DNA of 58,581 nucleotides from an uncultured Prevotellaceae bacterium (GTDB lineage: Bacteria; Bacteroidota; Bacteroidia; Bacteroidales; Bacteroidaceae), in contig CACYQZ010000011.1 of the NCBI GenBank assembly GCA_902776665.1, positions 1-58,581 of the forward strand. Reading direction: 5' to 3'. Positions 43,886-52,215 of the stretch are shown here, one piece after another. The notes beneath the pieces were generated by a model. That model did no database searches. It saw only the letters and a program-made list of their open reading frames with translations, and was not told where the DNA came from. Within the stretch, counting starts at the first letter, position 1. The number at the start of each line of letters is the position of its first letter. Position numbers and translations under genes: made by a program.

Positions 43886-43949
43886 CGAAAAAAGATTGAA
43901 TCATTTTGATTTTGTTACATAAAATCAACTTCGTTCAAGAAAAAATCAC

Positions 43950-43957
43950 TAACTTTG
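43950..43957 (+). promoter_or_regulatory. Promoter -7 box (TAACTTTG) of the LolC/E-type permease
   Basis: TAnnTTTG match followed by CA, 27 nt before the ATG at 43984. Confidence 0.7.
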
Positions 43958-43983
43958 CACCCGAATTTCAGTCATTGAAGAAT

Positions 43984-45228
43984 ATGAACTTCCCACTTTT
44001 CATCGCACGACGAATCTACAGCAAGAACGACGGACAGCGCATGGTGTCGAAGCCAGCGATTCGCATCGCTACGGCCGGTGTGGCCATCGGTCTGGCGGTG
44101 ATGATTGTGTCGGTGAGCGTGGTTTTTGGCTTCAAGCACACGATTCGCGACAAAGTGGTGGGCTTCGGCAGCCACATTCAAGTTGGCGAGTTCATGACGC
44201 TGCAAAATGCCGACCAGCGACCCGTCGCCATGACTGACTCGATGATGGCGGCGCTGCGCCGGACCGACGGCGTGCGCCACGTGCAGCGATTTGCCATGCG
44301 GCAGGGAATTTTGAAGACCGACGAGGACTTCCTCGGTGTGTTGTTCAAGGGTGTCGGACCCGAATTTGACTCGACTTTCATCCATCAAAACATAGTCGAG
44401 GGCTCGATTCCAGCCTTTTCCGACTCGTCATCGACCAATAAGTTGTTGATTTCCAAGTCGATGGCTGACAAACTTCGGCTGAAAAGTGGCGACCGAATCT
44501 TCGCCTATTTCATCGACAACGGCGTGCGAGCACGGCGATTCGACATCAGCGGCATCTATCAGACCAACCTTTCGCAATACGACGACGCGATTTGCTACAT
44601 CGACCTCTACACCGCCGTGAAACTCAACGGTTGGGAGCCCGACCAAGTGAGTGGGGCAGAGGTGTCGGTCGAGAATTTCCTGAAAATCGACGAGGTGGAG
44701 GAGATTTTCATCAACAAGGTGAATCGACAAGTGGACAAATACGGCGAAACCTATTCGACAAAGACGATTCAAGAGCTGAATCCACAGTTGTTTTCGTGGC
44801 TCGAACTGCTCGATTTGAACGTCTGGATCATCCTCGCGCTGATGGTTGCCGTCGCCGCCGTGACCATGATCAGCGGACTGCTCATCATCATTCTTGAGCG
44901 CACGACGATGATTGGCGTTTTGAAGGCGCTCGGTGCCCGAAACAAAACCATTCGGCACACGTTCCTGTGGTTTGCCGTCTTTATGATTGGGCGCGGACTG
45001 CTCATCGGCAACCTTCTCGGCATCGGGCTCGTGCTGCTGCAACGCTACACGGGGCTCATCAAACTCGACCCCGAAACGTATTATGTCAGCACCGTGCCCG
45101 TCGAAATCAACATTCCGCTCATTATTCTGCTCAACATCGCCACGTTGCTCATTAGCCTTTTCATCTTGATTGCGCCCAGTTACCTCATTTCGCACATCCA
45201 ACCGGCGAAATCGATGCGCTACGAGTGA
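43984..45228 (+). CDS. FtsX/LolC-LolE-type ABC transporter permease
   Basis: A 414-residue membrane protein of the MacB/FtsX family. It has an N-terminal helix (IRIATAGVAIGLAVMIVSVS), a large periplasmic domain, and three C-terminal helices (IILALMVAVAAVTMISGLLI, FLWFAVFMIGRGLLIGNLLG, IPLIILLNIATLLISLFILI). The cytoplasmic TMIGVLKALGARN coupling segment is characteristic of lipoprotein-releasing permeases. The start at 43984 (MNFPLFIARRIYSKN) agrees with the promoter. No ATPase gene is adjacent, so LolD must be encoded elsewhere. Confidence 0.9.
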   Translation: MNFPLFIARRIYSKNDGQRMVSKPAIRIATAGVAIGLAVMIVSVSVVFGFKHTIRDKVVGFGSHIQVGEFMTLQNADQRPVAMTDSMMAALRRTDGVRHVQRFAMRQGILKTDEDFLGVLFKGVGPEFDSTFIHQNIVEGSIPAFSDSSSTNKLLISKSMADKLRLKSGDRIFAYFIDNGVRARRFDISGIYQTNLSQYDDAICYIDLYTAVKLNGWEPDQVSGAEVSVENFLKIDEVEEIFINKVNRQVDKYGETYSTKTIQELNPQLFSWLELLDLNVWIILALMVAVAAVTMISGLLIIILERTTMIGVLKALGARNKTIRHTFLWFAVFMIGRGLLIGNLLGIGLVLLQRYTGLIKLDPETYYVSTVPVEINIPLIILLNIATLLISLFILIAPSYLISHIQPAKSMRYE

Positions 45229-45288
45229 AAAAGTTCATTTTTCATAAAAAAATTGCACAAATTTTTTGGAAGTGAGCAAAAAAGTTCG

Positions 45289-45296
45289 TACCTTTG
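45289..45296 (+). promoter_or_regulatory. Promoter -7 box (TACCTTTG) of the acyl-CoA synthetase pair
   Basis: TAnnTTTG match followed by CA, 24 nt before the first synthetase ATG. Confidence 0.7.
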
Positions 45297-45319
45297 CACA
45301 AAATTTTTAAAACTGTGCA

Positions 45320-46987
45320 ATGAAGACAATTCCAAGTTTCAATTCATATATTGAAAAAAGTATTATTGACAATTGGGATCAAGATGCCCTGACCGACTAC
45401 AAAGGGGCAACTTTGCAGTATCACGACGTAGCACGAATCATCGAGAAACTGCACATCGTTTTTGAACATAGCGGAATCGAAAAAGGCGATAAAATCGCCC
45501 TCTGCGGCAGAAACAGTTCGAACTGGGGAGTCGTATTCCTTGCCACGCTCACTTACGGAGCCGTGGCCGTGCCGATTTTGCATGAATTCACGCCCGATCA
45601 GGTCTATAACATCGTGAACCACTCCGAAGCCCGACTGCTTTTTGTCGGCGACATGGTCGCTCCGACCATCGACCCAGACGAAATGCCTGCTTTGGAAGCC
45701 ATTGTGAACCTGCCCGATTTTTCGCTGTTCCTGTCGCGTAGCGAGCGCATCACATACGCGCGCGAACATTTGAATCAATTATTTGGTGAGAAATATCCGA
45801 AATTCTTCCGCAAGGAACACGTTCACTACCACCAGGACCAAAGCGAAGAACTCGCCCTCATCAACTACACGAGCGGAACGACGGGCTTCTCGAAGGGCGT
45901 GATGCTGCCGTATCGCGCACTCTGGGGAAACCTCGACTTCGCTCTTAGGGAATTGGGAACTACCGTGAAGCCTGGTTCGAACATGGTGTCGATTCTTCCG
46001 ATGGCCCACATGTACGGCCTCGCATTCGAATTTATTTTCCCTTTCTGCCAAGGCATTCACATCTATTTCCTGACCCGACTGCCGAGTCCGACCCTCATCG
46101 CGCAGGCATACGCAGAAATTCAGCCTTCGCTGGTCATCGCCGTGCCGATGATTGTCGAGAAAATCATCCGTAAAAAGGTGTTCCCGAAGATTCAGAACAA
46201 CCGTATGCGACTGCTGTTGAACATGCCGGTGGTGAACAAGAAAGTGAAACAAAGGATTTGCGAGCAAGTCTATAACGCCTTCGGCGGAAAAACTTACGAA
46301 ATCATCATTGGCGGAGCCGGTCTCAATCAGGAAGTCGAAACATTCCTCAAGGGCATCGAATTCCCCTTCACCGTCGGCTATGGCACCACCGAATGCGCCC
46401 CGCTCATCAGCTATCGCGACCACAAGGGATTTGTGTCGAAGTCGTGCGGATGCGCCATCAACGGTATGGAAGTGAAAATCCTCAGTTCTGACCCACAAAA
46501 TATTCCGGGAGAAATTGTCACGCGCGGCATCAACGTGATGCAAGGCTATTTCAAGAACGAAGAAGCCACAGCGAAAGCCCTCGACACCGATGGATGGTAC
46601 CACACGGGCGACCTCGGATTGATCGACGAAGACGGAAATATTTTCATCAAGGGACGCTCGAAAAACATGCTGCTCAGCGCCAACGGACAGAACATCTATC
46701 CCGAAGAAATCGAAGACAAACTCAATTCGATGGCGATGGTTTCCGAAAGCGTCATTGTTCAGCATGACGACCGACTCATCGCGCTCGTCTATCCCGATAT
46801 GGAAGAAGCATCGAACCTCGGTTTCACCGACGAAGACCTTGCAAACATCATGGAGCAGAACCGCCAGAACCTCAACGCGCAACTGCCGCCGTTCAGCAAG
46901 ATTTCTGCCGTGAAAATCCGCAAGGAAGAGTTCGAGAAAACTCCGAAAAAGAGCATTAAACGATACCTTTACATGAATTCAATTTAG
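45320..46987 (+). CDS. AMP-forming long-chain acyl-CoA synthetase, copy 1
   Basis: A 555-residue ANL-superfamily enzyme that activates a carboxylic acid as acyl-AMP and then as a thioester. Motifs: LINYTSGTTGFSKGVML (P-loop), GYGTTECAPLISY, DGWYHTGDLGLIDEDGNIFI, KGRSKNMLLSANGQNIYP and the C-terminal catalytic lysine region KTPKKSIKRYLY. A very similar gene follows after 2 nt, so both are made from one transcript. Fatty acid specificity is inferred from the family. Confidence 0.92.
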   Translation: MKTIPSFNSYIEKSIIDNWDQDALTDYKGATLQYHDVARIIEKLHIVFEHSGIEKGDKIALCGRNSSNWGVVFLATLTYGAVAVPILHEFTPDQVYNIVNHSEARLLFVGDMVAPTIDPDEMPALEAIVNLPDFSLFLSRSERITYAREHLNQLFGEKYPKFFRKEHVHYHQDQSEELALINYTSGTTGFSKGVMLPYRALWGNLDFALRELGTTVKPGSNMVSILPMAHMYGLAFEFIFPFCQGIHIYFLTRLPSPTLIAQAYAEIQPSLVIAVPMIVEKIIRKKVFPKIQNNRMRLLLNMPVVNKKVKQRICEQVYNAFGGKTYEIIIGGAGLNQEVETFLKGIEFPFTVGYGTTECAPLISYRDHKGFVSKSCGCAINGMEVKILSSDPQNIPGEIVTRGINVMQGYFKNEEATAKALDTDGWYHTGDLGLIDEDGNIFIKGRSKNMLLSANGQNIYPEEIEDKLNSMAMVSESVIVQHDDRLIALVYPDMEEASNLGFTDEDLANIMEQNRQNLNAQLPPFSKISAVKIRKEEFEKTPKKSIKRYLYMNSI

Positions 46988-46989
46988 AA

Positions 46990-48657
46990 ATGATGATGGC
47001 AATACCGAGTTTCAACGAATTGATAGAGAAAAGCATCATCGAACATTGGAATCGTGATGCTCTAACCGACTACAAGGGCGCAACGCTGCAATATCACGAT
47101 GTGGCGCGGAAAATCGAAAAACTCCACATCATGTTTGAAAACAGCGGCGTCGTCAAGGGCGATAAGATTGCCCTTTGCGGTCGAAATTGCGCAAACTGGG
47201 CCGCTGCCTATTTCGCAACGCTCACCTACGGGGCCGTCGCAGTGCCGATTCTCAACGAATTCACACCCGACCAAGTCCACAACATCGTGAACCATAGCGA
47301 CGCCAAACTGCTGTTCGTCGGCGATGTCGTCGCAACCACCATCGATGCCACGAAAATGCCCAATCTTGAAGGCATTATCAACATTCCCGACTATTCGCTG
47401 TTCGTCTCGCGGACCGACAAACTCACCTACGCGCGCGAACATTTAAATGAAATATTTGGCAAGAAATACCCGAAATTCTTCCGCAAGGAGCACGTTCATT
47501 ACTATCGCGAAGAAAGCCCTGACCAACTCGCCCTCATCAACTACACGAGCGGCACGACGGGCTTCTCGAAAGGTGTGATGATTCCTTTCCGTGCGCTGTG
47601 GAGTAATTTCGACTTCGCTTGCGAGGCCATGGGCAAGCAACTTGAAGGTCGCGGCGACAATTTCATCAGCATTCTGCCCCTCGCCCACATGTATGGCATG
47701 GCTTTCGAACTGATTTACGAATTCCTGACCGGTCGCCACGTCTTTTTCCTCACCCGAGTGCCCAGTCCGAGCATCATTGCGCAGGCATTCGCTGAAATCA
47801 AGCCCGCGATTATCATCGCCGTGCCGCTGGTCATCGAGAAAATCATCAAGAAGCGCGTGTTGCCGAAGATTCAAAACAATCGTATGCGATTGATACGGAG
47901 CGTGCCTTTCATCAATAAAAAAGTGGACGGGCGTATCTGCGACGAGGTGAAAAAGGCTTTCGGCGGCGAATTCTATGAAATTATCGTCGGTGGAGCGGCC
48001 TTCAATCAGGAAGTCGAGGCATTTTTGAAGCGCATCAATTTCCCTTACACCGTCGGCTACGGAGCCACAGAGTGCGCCCCGATTATCTGCTATGCGCCGT
48101 GGGATAACTTCGTGGCAGGTTCGTGCGGAAAGGCCGTCGTTCACATGGAAGTGAAAATCGATAGTCCCGACCCGCAGAATATTCCGGGTGAGATTCTGGC
48201 CCGCGGAATGAACGTGATGCTCGGCTACTACAAAAACGAGGAAGCGACACGCGAAACCATCGATTCAGAAGGTTGGTACCACACGGGCGACCTCGGTCTG
48301 ATGGACTACGATGGAAACGTCTTCATCAAAGGACGCTCGAAGAACATGCTGCTCAGTAGTAACGGTCAGAACATCTATCCCGAGGAAATCGAAGACAAGC
48401 TCAATTCGATGGCGATGGTGGTCGAGAGTGTCGTGATTCAAGAAGAGGACAAACTCATCGGACTGGTCTATCCCGACTACGACGAAGCCAAAACGATGGG
48501 GCTCAACAAGGATGATTTGGAGAAAATCATGGAGCAGAATCGACAGCAACTCAACGAAATCCTGCCGCAATACTCCAAACTCGCCGCCATTCGACTCCAC
48601 GAGGAAGAATTTGAGAAAACGCCGAAAAAGAGTATCAAACGATACCTTTACCAATAA
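46990..48657 (+). CDS. AMP-forming long-chain acyl-CoA synthetase, copy 2
   Basis: A 555-residue tandem paralogue of the preceding gene with the same motifs (LINYTSGTTGFSKGVMI, GYGATECAPIICY, KGRSKNMLLSSNGQNIYP, KTPKKSIKRYLY). Differences cluster in the middle, for example LREL/TTVKPGSN against CEAMGKQLEGRGDNF, and around the predicted acyl pocket (ISYRDHKGFVSKSC against ICYAPWDNFVAGSC). This suggests different acyl substrates. Three Met codons lie at the start; I use the first. A terminator hairpin follows at once. Confidence 0.92.
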   Translation: MMMAIPSFNELIEKSIIEHWNRDALTDYKGATLQYHDVARKIEKLHIMFENSGVVKGDKIALCGRNCANWAAAYFATLTYGAVAVPILNEFTPDQVHNIVNHSDAKLLFVGDVVATTIDATKMPNLEGIINIPDYSLFVSRTDKLTYAREHLNEIFGKKYPKFFRKEHVHYYREESPDQLALINYTSGTTGFSKGVMIPFRALWSNFDFACEAMGKQLEGRGDNFISILPLAHMYGMAFELIYEFLTGRHVFFLTRVPSPSIIAQAFAEIKPAIIIAVPLVIEKIIKKRVLPKIQNNRMRLIRSVPFINKKVDGRICDEVKKAFGGEFYEIIVGGAAFNQEVEAFLKRINFPYTVGYGATECAPIICYAPWDNFVAGSCGKAVVHMEVKIDSPDPQNIPGEILARGMNVMLGYYKNEEATRETIDSEGWYHTGDLGLMDYDGNVFIKGRSKNMLLSSNGQNIYPEEIEDKLNSMAMVVESVVIQEEDKLIGLVYPDYDEAKTMGLNKDDLEKIMEQNRQQLNEILPQYSKLAAIRLHEEEFEKTPKKSIKRYLYQ

Positions 48658-48687
48658 AAAAATGCAGCAATTTGCTGCATTTTTTGT
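48656..48687 (+). terminator. Terminator after the acyl-CoA synthetase pair
   Basis: AAAAAATGCAGCA-ATT-TGCTGCATTTTTT, a perfect stem flanked by A and T runs. It may serve the convergent gene on the other strand too. Confidence 0.85.
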
Positions 48688-48688
48688 T

Positions 48689-48714
48689 ATTGATAATTGT
48701 TAATTGTCAATTGT
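48689..48714 (+). repeat. TTGATAA/TTGTTAA/TTGTCAA heptamer tract
   Basis: TTGATAATTGTTAATTGTCAATTGTAC in the gap between the convergent genes. Confidence 0.75.
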
Positions 48715-48715
48715 A

Positions 48716-49510
48716 CTAAAACTCCTCGTCGTCGGCGACTTCAGCATCATCGAGGCTGAGATCTTCAGGATTCTCGTCAAAGGTTGTGCGATAACTTTCC
48801 TCCGTCAGCTTGTCCTCGTCGAAATCGTCATCGTCGTCATCATCATCGTCGTAGTTGTCGTTGTCGAGCAATTCATCGTCCTCGTCGTCGAGTTCCTCGT
48901 CTTCTTCCTCAAACTTCATGCGCGGCTTCTCAATCAGCGGTTTCACTTTCGCAAAAATCGCTTCGACCCACAGTCCTTTCGGAATTTCGAGCACTTCAAA
49001 TCCATCGGCCACCTTCTTCTCGTAGAGTCCGCCCTTCTTGTGCAGACGGTCGGCGGGCAGCGTGGTCGTCGAGATGTCGAAACCGCTCTCGATGATGTCG
49101 CGAATGCTCTGCGAAAGCGATTCCCAACCGCCACCGAAATTGCGGTCGATGACTTCGATGAGTTTCGCTGCCGAAATGTGGCGGATATTCTCGTAAGTCA
49201 GGTCGGTCACGCGCAGAATCGGGCGCTTTTTCATTGCGAATTTCTTCTTCGTGTTCTCGTCCACCTTCACGGCACTGACCTTGTAGCCCCGAGCCTGGTA
49301 TTTCTTGATGACTTCGGGCTTATCTACAACGACTTCCTCCATTTCGAAAGCCGTTTTGATGATGTCGATATAGCGGCGGATGCTGTCGCGGATTTCAACA
49401 TCTTTGTAACCCGATTCGAACATCCTGAAAATGTCGTTTTCTTGCAAATCCCAAACCGTGCTCTTCGTGAGCAACTTGATGGATAATGACTTTTTACCTT
49501 GTTTCTTCAT
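48716..49510 (-). CDS. Conserved protein with very acidic C-terminus, unknown function
   Basis: A 264-residue soluble protein. The N-terminus is Lys-rich (MKKQGKKSLSIKLLTKSTVW). The middle looks folded (YIDIIKTAFEMEEVVV, LRVTDLTYENIRHISAAKLI, EVIDRNFGGGWESLSQSIRD). From about residue 200 on nearly every residue is Asp or Glu, including a run of nine or more Asp. Acidic tails are typical of nucleic-acid mimics, RNA polymerase delta-like subunits and histone-chaperone-like proteins; none of these is proven here. It has its own promoter box (TATTTTTG, 49540-49547). Confidence 0.75.
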   Translation of the reverse strand: MKKQGKKSLSIKLLTKSTVWDLQENDIFRMFESGYKDVEIRDSIRRYIDIIKTAFEMEEVVVDKPEVIKKYQARGYKVSAVKVDENTKKKFAMKKRPILRVTDLTYENIRHISAAKLIEVIDRNFGGGWESLSQSIRDIIESGFDISTTTLPADRLHKKGGLYEKKVADGFEVLEIPKGLWVEAIFAKVKPLIEKPRMKFEEEDEELDDEDDELLDNDNYDDDDDDDDDFDEDKLTEESYRTTFDENPEDLSLDDAEVADDEEF

Positions 49511-49539
49511 GTTTTCCTATTCTTTTCTGAATGTGCGTG

Positions 49540-49547
49540 CAAAAATA
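49540..49547 (-). promoter_or_regulatory. Promoter -7 box of the acidic protein gene
   Basis: TATTTTTG on the minus strand, 30 nt from the ATG. Confidence 0.55.
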
Positions 49548-49610
49548 AGGACTTTACGCTGAATGAGCAAACTTTTTTCTGCTTTTTTTCTGAAAATCGC
49601 GAACTTTTTG

Positions 49611-49618
49611 TAACTTTG
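49611..49618 (+). promoter_or_regulatory. Promoter -7 box (TAACTTTG) of rarA
   Basis: TAnnTTTG match followed by CC, with a TTTTTG-type upstream element directly before it; 32 nt before the ATG. Confidence 0.65.
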
Positions 49619-49649
49619 CCGTCACTTTCTAATATAAATAAGGTGAAAG

Positions 49650-50924
49650 ATGAGTGAACCATTGGCTGAAAGACTACGCCCGCGCTCGCTCGACGATTAT
49701 GTCGGGCAACAGCATTTGGTGGGCGAGGGAGCCGTTCTGCGGAAGATGATTGACGCAGGACGCATTTCGTCGTTCATCCTTTGGGGACCGCCCGGAGTGG
49801 GCAAGACGACGCTCGCGCAAATCATCGCCCATCGGCTCGAAGTGCCGTTCTACACGCTGTCGGCGGTGACGAGTGGCGTGAAAGACGTGCGCGAGGTGAT
49901 TGAAAAGGCAAAAAGCGGACGGTTTTTCTCGACGGCTTCGCCCATCCTCTTCATCGACGAAATCCATCGTTTCTCGAAATCGCAACAAGACTCGCTGCTC
50001 GGGGCGGTCGAGCGCGGCGTGGTGACGCTCATCGGTGCAACGACGGAAAATCCCTCGTTCGAGGTGATCCGACCGCTGCTTTCGCGCTGCCAACTTTACG
50101 TGCTCAAGCCTTTGGAGAAAGACGATTTGCTGTCGTTGTTGAATCGGGCGCTGACGGAAGACATCGAACTGAAAAAACGGAACATCGAACTGCAAGAAAC
50201 CGAGGCTTTGCTGCGCTATAGCGGTGGCGATGCCCGAAAATTGCTCAACATTCTTGACTTGGTCGTGACTTCCGACGATGCCGACCCGCTCGTGATTACG
50301 AATGAACTCGTCGTGGCGCGGTTGCAAGAGAATCCACTGGCATACGACAAGGACGGCGAGATGCACTACGACATTATTTCGGCCTTCATCAAGTCGATTC
50401 GCGGCAGCGACCCCGACGCGGCTCTCTACTGGATGGCGCGGATGATTGAGGGCGGCGAAGATCCGAAATTCATCGCCCGACGGCTCGTCATCAGTGCAGC
50501 CGAGGACGTTGGTTTGGCCAATCCGAATGCACTGCTGTTGGCCAATGCCGCCTTCGATGCCGTGATGAAACTCGGTTGGCCCGAGGGTCGCATTCCGTTG
50601 GCCGAGGCCGCCGTCTATCTGGCAACGTCGCCGAAGAGCAATTCGGCCTATCTCGGCATCGATTCCGCGCTCGAACTCGTCCGTCAGACGGGAAATCTGC
50701 CCGTTCCGCTGCATCTTCGCAATGCGCCGACGGGCTTGATGAAGGAACTTGGCTACAGCGACGGCTACAAATACAGCCACGACTTCCCCGGCAATTTCGT
50801 CGTGCAGCAATATCTTCCCGACGACCTCGCGACGACGCGCATCTGGCACGCGCAACACTCGCCGGCGGAGGAAAAACTCTATCAGCAGATGATTCGGAAT
50901 TGGGGGGAAAGGTTTAAAGATTGA
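49650..50924 (+). CDS. rarA: Replication-associated recombination protein A
   Basis: A 424-residue AAA+ ATPase of the RarA/MgsA/WRNIP1 family, acting at stalled replication forks. PLAERLRPRSLDDYVGQQHL at the N-terminus, Walker A GPPGVGKTTLA, Walker B LFIDEIHRFSKSQQDSLLGA, sensor LIGATTENPSFEV, and the C-terminal tetramerisation domain SDPDAALYWMARMIEGGEDP. The stop codon is inside a TTGAAGA heptamer tract. Confidence 0.96.
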   Translation: MSEPLAERLRPRSLDDYVGQQHLVGEGAVLRKMIDAGRISSFILWGPPGVGKTTLAQIIAHRLEVPFYTLSAVTSGVKDVREVIEKAKSGRFFSTASPILFIDEIHRFSKSQQDSLLGAVERGVVTLIGATTENPSFEVIRPLLSRCQLYVLKPLEKDDLLSLLNRALTEDIELKKRNIELQETEALLRYSGGDARKLLNILDLVVTSDDADPLVITNELVVARLQENPLAYDKDGEMHYDIISAFIKSIRGSDPDAALYWMARMIEGGEDPKFIARRLVISAAEDVGLANPNALLLANAAFDAVMKLGWPEGRIPLAEAAVYLATSPKSNSAYLGIDSALELVRQTGNLPVPLHLRNAPTGLMKELGYSDGYKYSHDFPGNFVVQQYLPDDLATTRIWHAQHSPAEEKLYQQMIRNWGERFKD

Positions 50925-51024
50925 AGATTGAACATTGAATATTGAACATTGAACAAGTCGCTTTGGCGATAGGGTAATCATCATTCTAAATTCAAAATTC
51001 ATAATTATAAATTATACATTGAAT
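50918..51024 (+). repeat. Heptamer tracts between rarA and the dehydrogenase
   Basis: TTGAAGA/TTGAACA/TTGAATA heptamers at 50918-50956 begin at the rarA stop codon. After 28 nt of other sequence a CAAAATT/ATAATTA-type tract (50984-51024) runs up to the next start codon, ending TTGAATATG. Confidence 0.85.
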
Positions 51025-51978
51025 ATGAAAATCGTAGAACTCGACGGCTATGCCGCCAATCCGGGCGACCTTTCGTGGGAGCCATTGAAACAATTAGGCG
51101 AACTGACGCTTTACGACCGCACACCGCCCGAACTCGTTGTGGAACGGGCGAAAGAGGCCGACGCCATACTCATCAACAAAATCTCGATTGACGAGAAAAT
51201 TCTCGCTCAACTGCCCCGACTGCGCTACATCGGCGTGTTGGCGACGGGCTATAACGCCGTCGATGTCGAGGCGGCGGCGCGGCGCGGAATCGTCGTCACG
51301 AATATTCCCGCCTACAGCACCGACAGCGTGGCGCAGATGGTTTTCGCGCATATTCTCAACATCACCAACCGCACTGCCCACTATGCGCGGCAGGCTCGCG
51401 AAGGCCGATGGAGCAGCAACCCCGACTTTTGCTATTGGGACACGCCGCTCATCGAACTTTCTGGCAAGACGCTCGGAATCGTCGGTTTTGGAAACATCGG
51501 AAAGAGCGTTGCAGCCATCGCCCGACAGTTTGGAATGGACGTGTTTGCCTACACGAGCAAAAACTCGACCGACCTGCCCGAAGGTGTTCAGAAAACCACT
51601 CTCGAAGGTCTTTTCGCCACGAGCGACATCCTTTCGCTGCATTGTCCGCTTACGCCGCAAACCAAGCACTTGATCAACGCCGAAGCCCTCGCCAAGATGA
51701 AGCAGGGCAGTATCCTGATTAACACGGGTCGCGGTCCGTTGGTCGATGAGCAGGCCGTTGCCGATGCGCTCGCCTCGGGTCATTTGCTGGCCTACGGTGC
51801 CGACGTGATGGCCGACGAACCGCCGAAGGCCGACAATCCGCTCTTCCAACAGCCCAACGCCTTCATCACGCCCCACATCGCGTGGGCTACGTTCGAGGCT
51901 CGCCAGCGACTGATGGACATCTGCGTGGCAAATCTCCGCGCTTTCATCGAGGGAAAACCGCAGAATGTTGTCAATTAA
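51025..51978 (+). CDS. D-2-hydroxyacid dehydrogenase (glycerate dehydrogenase-like)
   Basis: A 317-residue NAD-dependent oxidoreductase. Nucleotide-binding GIVGFGNIGKSVAAIA near residue 150, catalytic Arg in LINTGRGPLVDEQAV, Glu in DVMADEPP and His in ITPHIAWATFEARQRL. Substrate could be glycerate/hydroxypyruvate or another 2-oxo acid. I chose ATG 51025 (MKIVELDGY); a TTG six bases upstream is part of the repeat tract. A strong terminator follows. Confidence 0.92.
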   Translation: MKIVELDGYAANPGDLSWEPLKQLGELTLYDRTPPELVVERAKEADAILINKISIDEKILAQLPRLRYIGVLATGYNAVDVEAAARRGIVVTNIPAYSTDSVAQMVFAHILNITNRTAHYARQAREGRWSSNPDFCYWDTPLIELSGKTLGIVGFGNIGKSVAAIARQFGMDVFAYTSKNSTDLPEGVQKTTLEGLFATSDILSLHCPLTPQTKHLINAEALAKMKQGSILINTGRGPLVDEQAVADALASGHLLAYGADVMADEPPKADNPLFQQPNAFITPHIAWATFEARQRLMDICVANLRAFIEGKPQNVVN

Positions 51979-52008
51979 GCTTCAAGATTGGCGTAATAGA
52001 AAATGAAG

Positions 52009-52051
52009 AATCCTCTAATCGATTGATTTTCAATCATTTAGAGGATTTTTT
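52009..52051. terminator. Terminator between the dehydrogenase and tRNA-Arg
   Basis: AATCCTCTAA / TTAGAGGATT outer stem with an inner GATTGA/TCAATC stem, then a T run. It ends the dehydrogenase transcript and may also end the convergent tRNA transcript. Confidence 0.85.
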
Positions 52052-52054
52052 GAG

Positions 52055-52128
52055 TGATTCCGGCGGGATTCAAACCCACAACCTTCTGATCCGTAGTCAG
52101 ATGCTCTATTCAGTTGAGCTACGGAACC
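52055..52128 (-). tRNA. tRNA-Arg (anticodon ACG)
   Basis: A 74-nt cloverleaf on the minus strand: acceptor GGTTCCG pairs with CGGAATC, D arm AGCTCAACTGAATAGAGC, anticodon arm TCTGA-CTACGGA-TCAGA with anticodon ACG, T arm GTGGG-TTTGAAT-CCCGC. CCA is not encoded. TACCTTTG promoter box at 52146-52153. Confidence 0.95.
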
Positions 52129-52145
52129 AATCCGTTTTGCGACTG

Positions 52146-52153
52146 CAAAGGTA
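52146..52153 (-). promoter_or_regulatory. Promoter -7 box of tRNA-Arg
   Basis: TACCTTTG on the minus strand followed by CAGTC, about 18 nt before the tRNA 5' end. Confidence 0.65.
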
Positions 52154-52215
52154 GTTCATTTTTCTCGAACCGCCAAACTTTTTTCGGTTTTTTTGTGAAA
52201 ATGGTCGAAAAAAGT

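Noticed and set aside
42513-43928. Longer N-terminus of the MATE protein beginning at 43928
   Set aside because: The minus-strand TACCTTTG box at 43878-43885 would be inside the coding sequence; the ATG at 43868 follows it.
43906-43983. Longer N-terminus of the LolC/E-type permease
   Set aside because: It would include the TAACTTTG promoter; the family N-terminus starts at 43984.
45227-45247. Small inverted repeat TGAAAAA/TTTTTCA after the permease gene
   Set aside because: Only A-T pairs and a short stem; not convincing as a terminator.
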